Shown one piece after another: positions 49,201 to 61,200 of a DNA stretch of 64,000 bases (position 1 is the stretch's first letter; every line of letters begins with the position of its first letter). The stretch is from Miltoncostaea sp050250915 (lineage in GTDB: Bacteria; Actinomycetota; Thermoleophilia; Miltoncostaeales; Miltoncostaeaceae), in the NCBI GenBank assembly GCA_050250915.1, contig JBFWNT010000006.1, positions 1 through 64,000 on the forward strand. Direction: 5' to 3'. The position numbers were made by a program, and so were the translations under genes. The notes below the pieces were generated by a model. The model searched no databases. It saw nothing but the letters and a program-made list of their open reading frames with translations, and had not been told where the DNA came from.

Positions 49201-52200
49201 GGCCGACTTCATCTGCGAGGCGCTCGACCAGACCCGCGGCTGGTTCTACTCGCTGCTGGCCGAGAGCACCCTTCTGTTCGACGGGCCGGCCTACCGCAAC
49301 GTGGTCTGCCTGGGGCTCATCCTGGACGGCGAGGGCCAGAAGATGAGCAAGAGCAAGGGCAACGTCATCGAGCCCTGGACCGTCCTGGACCGCCAGGGCG
49401 CCGACGCGTTCCGCTGGTACCTGCTCACCGCCCAGAGCCCGTGGGACTCGTTCCGCTTCAGCCTGGAGGCGGTCGACGAGGCGATGCGGCGCTTCCTGCT
49501 GACGCTGTGGAACACGCACGCGTTCCTGGTCACGTACGCGTCGCTCCCCGACGGGTGGTCCCCGGGCGGCCCGCCGCCCGAGCCGACCGACCTGCGCCCC
49601 ATCGACCGCTGGATCCTGTCGCGGCTCGACGGGACCGTCGACGGCGTGACCGAGCGGCTCGAGGCGTTCGACGCCACCGGCGCCGGCCGCCTGCTGGAGG
49701 AGCTCGTCGACGACCTGAGCAACTGGTACGTCCGCACGGGGCGCCGCCGGTTCTGGGGCGGCCGGGGCGGCGAGAACGGCGCCGGGGGCGGCCGCGCGGA
49801 CGCGGTCGCCGCGTTCCACACCCTGCACGAGTGCCTCTCCACCATCGCGCTGCTCGTCGCGCCCTTCTGCCCGTTCGTGGCGGAGGAGATGTGGGGCACA
49901 CTCGTGTCCGCGCACGACGCCGACGCGCCCGAGAGCGTCCACCTGGCCAACTGGCCGCGCTCTGCGGGCCGCCACTCCCCGTCGCTCGAGGCGGCGATGG
50001 CCAGCTCGCGCGAGGCCGTCACGGTGGGGCGCGGCGCGCGCGCCGAGGCCAAGCTGAAGGTGCGCCAGCCGCTCGCCGAGGCGGTGGTGGCCTGCCCGCC
50101 GGCGACGGCGGAGGAGGTCGGCAGCCTGGTGGACCTGGTCGCCGAGGAGCTCAACGTGCGCCGGGTGCGCTTCGTGACCGACCCGGGCGAGCTGGTCGAC
50201 GTGACCCTGAAGCCCAACTACCGCCGCCTGGGCCCCCGCTTCGGCAAGCGGATGCCGGAGGTGGCGCAGGCCGTGGCGGCGCTGGCGCCCGCCGAGGCCG
50301 CCCGGGCGATCGACGCGGGCCAGGCGGTCACCATCGAGCTGGACGGGGCGCAGGAGCGCCTGGAGGCCGACGACCTGCTGCGCGAGGCGCGCCCCACCGA
50401 GGGGTACGCGGTGGGCCAGGACGCGCGGCTGGCGGTGGGCCTGGCCACGGAGATCACGCCCGACCTGCGCCTGGAGGGGCTGGCCCGCGAGATCGTCCAC
50501 GCCGTCCAGTCGGCGCGCCGCGCCGCGGGGCTGCGGGTGGAGGAGCGGATCCTGCTCCACCTCGACGGGTCGGGGCTCATCCGCGAGGCCGCGGAGGGCC
50601 ACCGCGCCGACATCGCCGCCGAGACCCTGGCGACGCAGATCAGCATCTCCCACGGCGCCCCGTTCGCGGGGATCCACCACGAGGAGCACGTCATCGACGG
50701 GGAGCCCCTCGCGATCCGGATCGACCGGGCGGGGTGAGGGCGGCTCAGCCCACCCGCGGGCCCACCGGGCCCCACAGGTCCCGCTCCCGGAAGTCCGTGA
50801 GCTCCCAGAACGTCTCCACCGGCTCCACGGTGAACTCCAGGCCGTCCCAGTAATACCGCGCGATGTGGAGCGAGGTCCGCGGTGGGATGCGCAGCGGCGC
50901 ATCCGGCGCCGCGGCCAGGAGCGCGGACATCAGGGCCCCCGGCTCGTCGCACGTCGCGGTGACCACGACGTCGCGGTGTCCGCGAGCGGTGACGACCCTG
51001 GCCTGGAGGGGGTCGCGCACGCCCTCGAAGGCCCGGATCGCGGTGAGCGGGAGCACCCGTTGCCGACCCAGGACCGGCCGCCAGTGGAGCGCGCCGCCGG
51101 CGATCGCCGCCTCGCGGGCCCGGTGGCGCAGCGTCAGCCACGCGAGCGGCAGCGGGAACGCGAGGTAGATCCCGACCATCGCGACGAGCACGGCGGGCGA
51201 GCCGAGCAGGATCCAGGCGACGCCGCCGATCCCGGTGGTCAGGACCAGCAGGTGCGGCTGGGGGACGAACAGGGGCAGGAGGCGCACCCCCCACCCATCG
51301 GCACCCCGGGGGCGGTCTCCAGCCGCCGGGTGGCCTAGGCCCCGCCGCCGCCCCAGGTGGCGGCGCGGGCGCCGAGCATCACGTCGTCGTCCGCGCGGAG
51401 GCGGCTCCAGATGCGATCGCCGTCCAGGCCGTGGCGCTCGATGATCCCCGGCAGATCGAGCACCTGGCGCGGGTCGTCGAGGCGCAGGCCCACGACCTTG
51501 CCGTCGCCGGTCACGATGGTGACGCCCTCCTCGGGGCGGTCGGCCTTCATGTCGGCGAACGGCTGGACGTTGCCCAGCGAGAAGTAGATGGCGGCCACGG
51601 TCGTCCTTCTCAGTCGGTGGTCGGGAGGTGGGCCGCCAGGGCGGCCTCGATCTTCTTGGGCTTCACCGCGCCGGTGAGCCGGGCGACCGGCTCACCGCCG
51701 GCGAACAGCATCAGGGTGGGGAGGGAGAGCACGTCGTAGCGGCCCGCGCAGGCCGGCTCCTCGTCGACGTTCAGCGTCGCGACGGTCAGGTGGCCGCGGT
51801 GCCGCTCCGCCAGGTCCTCCAGGGCCGGCTCCAGCTTCTTGCACGGCGCGCACCAGGGCGCCCAGAAGTCCACCAGCACCGGCTCGCCGGCGCCCAGGAC
51901 GCGCTCGTCCCACTCCGCGCCCGTCACCGGCACCAGGGGCCCTCCCGCGCTCACGGGCGGATCGAGATCTTCATGCCGATCGTGACCAGGTCGTACAGCG
52001 CCTCGACGTCCTTGATGTGCATCCGCATGCAGCCGTGGCTGGCGGCCTGCCCGATCGAGGAGTCCGCGTAGGTCCCGTGCAGGCCGATGGCGGGCGCCGT
52101 GGTGCCGATCCAGCGCGTGCCCAGCGGGTTCCCCGGCCCGGCGGGGATCGACGAGAGCTCCGCCGCCCACGGGGAGTCCGGCGGGTACCACACCGGGTCC

Positions 52201-55200
52201 TTCTGCTTGTCGTTGATCTCGTACTCGCCGGTCGGCGTCGGGTAGGCGGGCTGGCCGATCGCGATCGAGTACGTCCGGAAGACCTTCCCGTTGCGGATCA
52301 GGCGGACCTTGCGCTGGGTCAGGCTCACCACGAGGCGGCCGACCATCGCCTGGCGCGTCCGCGCGTCGACGATCCCGGTCTTCGGCAGGTGGTAGCGCTT
52401 CTGGTAGCGCGCGATCGACTTCATCGTGGTCGCGTCCACCACGCCGGTCAGCCTGCCCTTCTTCGGGTAGACCTTCGCGTCGCGCAGGCGCTGCTGCAGG
52501 TCGGTCACGTCCGCGCCGCGGGCGCCGCGCCCGATGTCGACGCTGCCGAACTCGTCGGTGCTGTCCACCACCACCACGCGCGTGGCCGTGCCGACGTTGC
52601 CGGCGCGGTCCTTCGCCTTCACCACGATCGTGTTGCGCCCCTGCGGCAGGGTCCCCACGGCCATGGCGAACCGGTGCCCGTCGACCTGGAGCGGGACGGG
52701 GGTCGACGCCACGTCGCCGTAGCTGGCCGCCACGTCCTCGGGGGTCACGGCGTCGCTCCCCTTGACCGTCGACACGCGCGTGCCGTTGACGGTGGCGGTG
52801 AACGTGAGGCCGCGCGCGTCGTCCTTCGGCAGGTTCCCGTACACCGTGGGGGCGTCCGTCGACGTGATCTTCTCCCCCGCCACCGGCTCGCTCAGGGCCA
52901 GGTCGGGAGCGGTCGTGTCGACGGTCAGCGCGCGGCGCCGCACGGTCGCGTTGCCGGCGGCGTCGGTCGCCGTGACGGTCGCGCTCACGCGGCCCTCGGG
53001 GAGCCGCGCCACCACGCGCCACGCGCCCTTCGCGTCGGCGCGGGTCTTCGCCGTCTTCTCCGCCGCCGCGATCGCGACCACGGCGTTCGGCTCGGCGGTG
53101 CCGGAGAAGACCGCCGCCGCCCGGGGGCTCAGCGCGCCCTTCGCCGGCGTCGCGACCGCGAGCTTCGGGGCCGTGGTGTCGACGGTGAACATCCACGACT
53201 TGGTGACCGTCCGGGCGAACACGTTGCCGGTCGAGAAGCTGACCCGCACGTGGTGGTCGCCCTCCGGCAGCTTCGCGCCCGGCGTGAGGGCCGCCTGGTC
53301 GCCCGTGCCGCGCACCCGCGACGTCACGTCGCGGCCGTCGACCGTCACCTGGAGGTCGCCGAGGCGCGCGTCGGACGGGACCGTGAATGCGATCCGGGGC
53401 GTCGGGTCGGACACCGAGCTGTCCGGGCCGGGCAGCGGGTCGGTCACCGACGGCCGCTCGATGAGCTGCCAGACGGCGAACGCGACCGCGGCGACCAGCG
53501 CCACCGCGGCGATGGCGAGGGTGATCAGGCCCCCTCGACGCGAGCCCAGAACCTGCATTGAGAACCTCCGGAGAACCGCGCGGGAATCTATCAGCGGCCG
53601 GCTGACGGACCGCCCCGGCACGGTCGCCGCGGCGGATCGCAACTTCGGCCAACATTTCCCCGCGGGACGGGCCAGTCCTTTACGGAACCCTCATCCACTC
53701 GGCCACATACGCTCACCTCTCCCGCCGATGCTGCCCCCATGGCACGGGACGACCGGATCGCGCTCCTGCTGGCCGCACGGCTGCTCGAGAGCCCCGTCGA
53801 CTACGACGCGCCCGACCTGGGCGGGGAGGGCGGCCACCTGGACGTGGCGTTCGACCTCGCCGAGCGGCTCCGCCGCGTCGCGGATCCCGACACGGCCGCG
53901 CAGATCGCCGCGTCGCTGCGCATCGCCGCCCAGGCCGACCCGGAGGCCTAGCCGCCTAGACTCCCCGGGATGGCCGGGGAGCCGCCCACCAACGCCGAGA
54001 TCGCCGACCGGCTGCAGCTGCTCGGCGACCTGCTGGAGATCGAGGGCGCCATCCGCCACCGGGTGCTCGCGTACCGGCGCGGCGCGGCGCGGGTGCGATC
54101 GACAAACGAGTCGGTGGCGGAGCTCGCGGTGCAGGGGCGGGCGGTGGAGCTCGCCGACATCGGCGCCACCCTCCAGTCGAAGATCGTGGAGCTGGTCGAG
54201 ACCGGCGAGATCTCGGCCCTCCAGAAGGCCCGGGACCGCACCCCGGAGGGCCTGGCCGCCGTGGCGCGGATCGACGGCATCGGCCCCAAGCGCGCCGCGG
54301 CACTCTGGTCGGAGCTCGGCATCACCAGCGTCGACGACCTGGCCGCGGCCCTCGCGGAGGACCGCCTGTCCGGCGTCGCCGGCATCGGCCCCGGCACGCG
54401 GCAGCGCATCGCGGAGGGCATCCGGAAGGCGGCGGAGCCCGACCCGGACGAGGGGCGCGTCCCGCTCGGCCGGGCCCTCCCCGTGGCCGAGGCCCTGCGG
54501 GACGAGCTCCTGGCCGCCGTGCCCGGGGCCCGCGTGGAGATCGCCGGCAGCCTGCGCCGCGGGCGGGAGACGGCCCACGACATCGACATCGTCGCCACGG
54601 CCGACGACCCCGGCGCCCTGATCGCGGCCCTCCCCGGGCTGCCCTCCGTTCAGCGGGTGCTGTCGGGTGGCGACGCCGCCGTGGCCGTGCGCACCCACTC
54701 GGGTCTGCGGGCCGAGGTGCTCGTGGTCGCGCCGGCGTCGTTCGGCAACCTGCTCCAGCACGCCACCGGCTCGGCGGCGCACAACGTGCGCCTGCGCGAG
54801 ATGGCCGTCCGCCGCGGGCTGTCGATGTCGCAGCACGGCATCGCCGGGCCGGACGGCACCGCGACGCACGCGGACGAGGAGGGGGTGTACGCCGCCCTCG
54901 GGCTCGGGTGGATCCCGCCCGAGCTGCGCGAGGACTCCGGTGAGCTCGAGGCGGCCGCGCAGGGGCTGCTGCCCGTGCTGGTGACCCGCGAGGACCTCCG
55001 CGGCGAGCTCCACTCCCACACCACCTGGAGCGACGGCACGCTCAGCGTGGCCGACATGGTCGAGGCGGCCCGCCGCCGCGGCTACCGGTACCTCGCGATC
55101 AGCGACCACTCGCAGAGCCTCGCCATGGCGGGCGGGCTCGATCCCGAGCGGGTGCACCGCCAGTGGGAGGAGATACGCGAGGTCGATGCCCGCCACGACG

Positions 55201-58200
55201 ACATCACCGTGCTCCGCGCCACCGAGGTCGACATCCTCGCCGACGGCCGGATCGACTTCGACGACGAGCTGCTCGCGGAGTTCGACTGGGTCACCGCGAG
55301 CCTCCACTCCGCGCTGGGCCAGCCCGCCGCGACGATCACCGCGCGGGTGCTCGCGGCCGTCGAGAGCCCGTTCGTGGACACCATCGGCCACCCGACCGGG
55401 CGGATGATGGGGCGCCGCGGGCACGCCGCGGTCGACATCGGACGTGTCGCCGACGCCGCGGCCCGCACCGGCACGCACCTGGAGGTCAACGGCCAGCCGC
55501 GCCGGCTCGACCTGGACGGGGCGATGGCCCGGCGCGCCCTGGCGGCCGGCGCGACCCTCACGATCGGGGCCGACGCCCACTCGGACGAGGCGCTCGACTA
55601 CGTCCGCTTCGGGGTCCTCACCGCCCGCCGGGCGGGGGCCCGCGCGGCGGACGTCGCCAACACCCGCGACTGGGCCGAGCTGGCGGCGGGCCGCGCCGCC
55701 CGCCTCGCGGCCGCCGGGATCACCCCGCGCTAGGCCGGGGCCCGGGCCAGGTGGCGCAGCACCTTCAGGGCCCCGGGCGGGCCCGGCACCTCGATGTCGG
55801 CCGCCTCGCGGACGGCGGGCGGCACCTCGCCGCTGGCCACCGCCACCCCCACCGCGACGTCCAGGGCCCCGTCGGCGCGCATCTGGCGCATGATCCGCCA
55901 CGCGTCGGCGTCGGTGCGGTCGTCGCCGATGTACATGGCCACCCGCGCGCCGCTGTCGCGCAGCAGCGCCCGGACCGCGGAGCCCTTGTCGATCGCGACC
56001 GGCGGCCGCACCTCCAGCACCTCCCGCCCCGTGGTGGGCACCAGGCCGTGGTCGAGGGCGTCCGAGGCGATCTGGGCGAGCATCAGCCGGGCGGCGTCGG
56101 GATCGGGGGCGCCGCGGGCGTGGACGCTGAGCGTGGCGCCCTTCGCCTCCATCCGCAGGCCGGCCTCCGCGAGCCGCTCCGCCGGCCACCGGCCGGCGAA
56201 CGCGTCCACCGTGGCCAGGTGCTCGGCGACGCCCTCGGCCAGCTCGGGCTCGTGCCCGACGCGGTGGATCTCCATCCCGTGGTTGCCGGCGTAGGCGCAC
56301 CCGGCGATCGCGACGCGCGACTCCAGGTCGGCCAGGCCCCGTCCGCTGACGAACGCGACGAGGCGCGCGCGGCCGATCAGCTCCTCCACCGCGGGCCGCA
56401 CGCCGTCCAGCAGCCGCGCGTCCTCCGGGCGCGCCACGATCGGGGCGAGCGTCCCGTCGAAGTCGCAGAAGAGCGCCGCGTCCGCCAACCGTTCGCGCAA
56501 CGGCGCGAGGGCGTCCCGGAGCCGCCGATCGGAGGCCGTCACGGCGTCCGACCCTAGCACCGCGCCCCGGTCCGCCGGGGGCCTCCTGCCGCTCGTCCTG
56601 ATCGGCCTCGTCGCGGGCCTGTTCGGCGCGCTCTTCGGCGTCGGCGGCGGCATCGTGATGGTGCCGCTGCTCATCGCGCTGCTCGCCTACGACGCGAAGG
56701 TGGCGACGGCGACGTCGCTCGCCGCGATCATCTTCACGGCGACGTTCGCGACGCTCGCCCACGGAGCCCTCGGCAACGTCGAGTGGGGCACCGCGCTGCT
56801 CGTCGGCATCCCCGCGATGGCCGGCGTGAACGTGGGGCTGTGGATCAAGTCGCGCATGTCGACCACCGCGCTGACCTACGCGTTCGCGCTGCTGCTGATC
56901 GCGGTCGCGATCGACATGGCGCTCACGTGATCGGCGAGGCCCTCCTGATCATCCTGCTCGGTGTGGCGGCGGGCGCCGTGGCGGGCCTGTTCGGCGTGGG
57001 CGGCGGCATCATCTTCGTGCCCACCCTCACCCTGGTGCTCGGCCTCGCACAACTCGAGGCGGAGGCCACGTCCCTGCTGGCGATCATCCCGGTGGCGGTC
57101 CTGGGGTCGTGGCGGCAGACGCGGACGGGCCACGTGCGGTGGCGTGACGCCACCGTCATGGGCGTCGCGTCGGTGGTCACGGCCGTCGCCGGGGCGCTGA
57201 TCGCCGACGTCGCCCCCGAGCGGGTGCTGCGCATCGGGTTCGCGATCCTGCTCGTGGCGACGGCGATCCAGCTGATCCTCCGCGCGAGGGCCACGTCCCG
57301 TGCGGCAGACGGGGGATCGTGAGACCCCGGCACGCGGTTCAGGCGCTCAACCCGTCACGGGCGGGCGGTTGACGGCGGCGACCCGCAGCGTCGCGAACGA
57401 GCGGTTGTTCCGCAGGTCGGGGTCGTGCACCGCCGACAGCACCGCCACCCGGTTGACCACCCGTCCCCGGTCGCGTGCGGTCGTCCGCACGGTGACGGTC
57501 GCGGTCTGGCCCACGTCGAGGGCGCCGAACCGGCACGCGGCGGGGCGGGTGCCGAGGCAGACGCCCCTGGTGGTGTGGATGACGAGCCGGCGCATGCTCG
57601 GCGGCCCGACCTCCACTCCGACGACGTCGGTGGCCCGGTCGGGCCCACGGTTGGTGACGCGCACGGTGTAGACCACCGGGCGGCCCGGGCGGGTGCTCTG
57701 CGGGGCCACGGTCTTGGTGACCGCCAGGTCGGCCTCGGGGCCGTCGGCCGGCGCGAGCGAGTCGGCGTCCGGCGCGGGCGGCGTGGGGTCCGGCGGCGGC
57801 TCGGGACCCAGGACGAGGCGGTTGGCGAACACGCAGGTCAGGGCGGGCGCGGCCCGCGTGAGCGTGACGCGGACCCGGCCCTGGGCCGCGGGCACGGGGA
57901 CGCCGCCGCAGACGACCGACTCCAGCGTCCACCGTCCCCCTGCGGTCGCGGGCGGGCCCGTCTCGGTGATCTCGTAGGTCCCGAGCCGCAGCCGGTCCGT
58001 GGAGTCGCCCGTCGCCCGCACCACCACGCCCTCCCGCGTCGTGGTGGCCTGCTGCTCGTAGGTGCGCGCCGGCCCGGCGACCGGCTGGATCAGGAATCCC
58101 GCGGTCCCGGCGCCCCCGTGCGTCACCTTGTCGATCTCGAGGGACCCCGACGGGACGAAGCGGTTCGTGAATTCGCAGGACGATCCCTTCCCCGCGGCGA

Positions 58201-61200
58201 GGGTCAGCTCCACGGGCCGGAGCACCGGCACGAGGCGTCCGTCGCACACCGCGCGCACCCGTACCCAGCGCCCGTCCGGGCGGGGCGCCGGCAGGCGCTC
58301 GGCGATGGTGTGGTCGCCGGCCTCCAGATCCAGCCGCGGCCCGGCCGTGGGGACGCCCTCCTCGGTGGTGCGGATCACCTGGCGCGCCGTGTCCCCCGCC
58401 CCGGCGACGGCGAAGCGGAACGCGCCGGTCCCGCCCAGGGTGACCTTGGAGAGCACCAGCCCGGCCTTCGGGGGCACCAGGCGGTTGGTGTAGGTGCAGG
58501 TGACCGTGTCGGCGGCGGCCAGGCGGATGCTCGCGGCGCCGGTGGCGACGTCGGTGGTCGTGGTGCTCCGCCCCGTCTCCGATGCGCAGGCGAGCCCGCT
58601 CAGCTGCCATCCCGGCGTCGGCTGCTCGGTGACGTTCCACGGTGTGGCGCCCGCCGCCCGGTAGAACGTCTGGGAGCCCGTCCGGCCGGGGCCGGCGACG
58701 AGCGCGAAGGTGTGGTCCTCCGTGTAGGAGATGTTCCCCTCGAAGGTGAAGGCCCGGTCCGCGGTGCCCGCGGGGGCGTCCACGACCTTGCGCACCACGA
58801 TCGTGCCCGATTCGGGCGGCGGGCGGACGTAGTACGCGTAGCAGAAGACGTGGCTCGCGCCCGTCGGGTACGCGATCCACTCGACGTTGTCGCCGTTCAG
58901 GTTGTCGATCGCGCAGCGCAGCGCGCCGAACCCGTACTCGCCGGGGAAGACCTGGTCGAGCACCGGGTCGTCCACGGCGCCGCCCTGGACCCACAGGCTG
59001 CTGGAGCTCGACGCGCGCTTCGCCTGGTCGGCGGTGAGCGGCACCGTCACCGCTCCCGGCAGCTGCGCGCCCGTGGCGCGCCCCTGGCTGTCGAGCAGCG
59101 GGGTCGACGCCCGGGTGACGATGGACGTGGCGTACGGGTTCAGGACCCTGGAGAGGGATCCCCAGGGGCCGTCGACGGCGCGCGTCTGGTAGCCCGTGCC
59201 GAGCGTGAACCGCCAGTTCGTGATCGGGACGCAGCGCGGCTGGCCGGCCTGCTCCTTCGCCGGGCCGATGGCCTCGCCGGCCGTGTACAGGGTGTCCGCG
59301 CCGAGGTCGCGCAGGCTCTCCTGGATGTCGTTGCGGGCCCGGTTGGCCGTGATGTCGGTGTAGGCCGGGCACGACCGCGCCGCGTACGTCACCAGGCGCT
59401 CGGGCTGCTGGGCCGACGCCGGGGCGACGGCGAGCGCCCACAGCACGACGACGAGGATCAGCGGGAGGCCGGCGCGTCCGGCGCGGCGGGTCATGGGCCA
59501 GTCATACCGGCGACCGGGATTGCAGAACAAGCGCGTATGGGAAACGAAACCACCCGGAAACGCCATCCGGGGGGCGCTCAGCTCAGGGTGCGAGCAGCGA
59601 CTGCGCGGCGCCCCGGCAGGCGTCGATGAGCGGCGAGGCGAACAGCGCCGCCGCCACGATCGCCACGCCGCACGTCACGGTGGCGATGGCGACGGGGCCG
59701 GGGACCGTCAGGAGCTTGCGCGGCTCGTCGTCGGACTGCGGCATCCACGCGACCGCGACGACACGCAGGTAGTAGCCGAGGCTCACCATCGACCCCACGG
59801 CACCCACGATCGCGAGCCAGGTCAGGTCGTTCTCGACGGCGGAGCCGAACAGCAGGAACTTGCCGATGAAGCCGGAGAGCGGCGGGAAGCCCGCCAGCGA
59901 CAGCATCGCGAGGGTCAGCACCACGCCGTACACCGGGCGGGCGCGGCCGTAGCCGGCCAGGGCGATGATCTCGTCGCCCTCCTCCACCTCGCGCTCCCGG
60001 ATGATCACGATGGCGAACGCGGCCATGGTCATGAGGCCGTAGGCGATCAGGTAGTAGAGGACCGCCTCGGCGCCGTCGATGCTGCCGGCGGCGACGCCGA
60101 TGAGCAGGTAGCCGGCCTGGGCGATGCTCGAGTAGGCCAGCATCCGCTTCATGTTCGTCTGCACGAGCGCGGCGACGTTGCCCACCACGATGCTCGCGGT
60201 GGCCAGCACGGCGATGGCGACGCTCCAGTCCGGCTGCAGGTCGCCCATCACGCCGGTGAACAGGCGCAGGAAGGCGGCGAACGCCGCGGCCTTAACCGCG
60301 GTGGACATGAAGGCGGTCACGGTGGTCGGGGCGCCCTCGTAGACGTCGGGCGTCCACATGTGGAACGGGACGGCCGACGCCTTGAACGCCAGGCCGCCCG
60401 CGATCAGGGCCATCGCCGCGATGACGAGGGGCTCGTCGGTGAACGAGGTGCCCTGGAGGGCCGTGCCGATGGTGTCCAGCGAGGTGCTGCCGGTGGCGCC
60501 GAACAGCAGCGACAGGCCGTAGAGCAGGATGCTCGCGCCCACGGCTCCCGTGATCAGGTACTTCAGGCCGCTCTCCAGCGACCGCTCGCGCCAGATCTCC
60601 AGCGCGCACAGCACGTAGAGCGCGACCGACAGGATCTCGATGCCGAGGAAGATCGAGATCAGGTCCCCGGCCCCGGCCACGAGCATCATCCCGCTGACCG
60701 AGATCATCACCAGGCCGGCGTACTCGCCGCGGCGGTCGACGGCGGCGGGCTCGCGCCACGCCAGGAGCAGCGTGAGGAACGCGGCGCCCAGGAAGATCAT
60801 GTTGAGGAGCAGGCTGAAGCGGTCGGAGCGGAAGCCGCCGCCGAACGCCTCCTGGCGGTCGCCCCAGAGCACGGCCGACATCACGATCGCGGCGATGATC
60901 CCGGCCATCGCGGTCAGGGCCGGCCCGTGGCGCTTCGCGAACCGGCCGGGCAGCAGCCCGACGCCGAATGCCAGGGTCGCGGTGCCCGCCGCGATGATGA
61001 TCGGCGCGGCGGCGACGACGTTCAGCGGCTCGCTCACGGTGCGGCCGCCCCCGCCGCCGCGGCGGCGTCCTGGCCCTCGGCGGCGTCGCCGGGCAGCGGC
61101 TCGGCGTAGGCCGGCGGGTTCGCCGGGATCGCGCCCTTGATCTGGTCGGCCGGGCGGTCCGCGGCCACCTGGGCGGGCGCGATGTTCTGCTCGATGGACG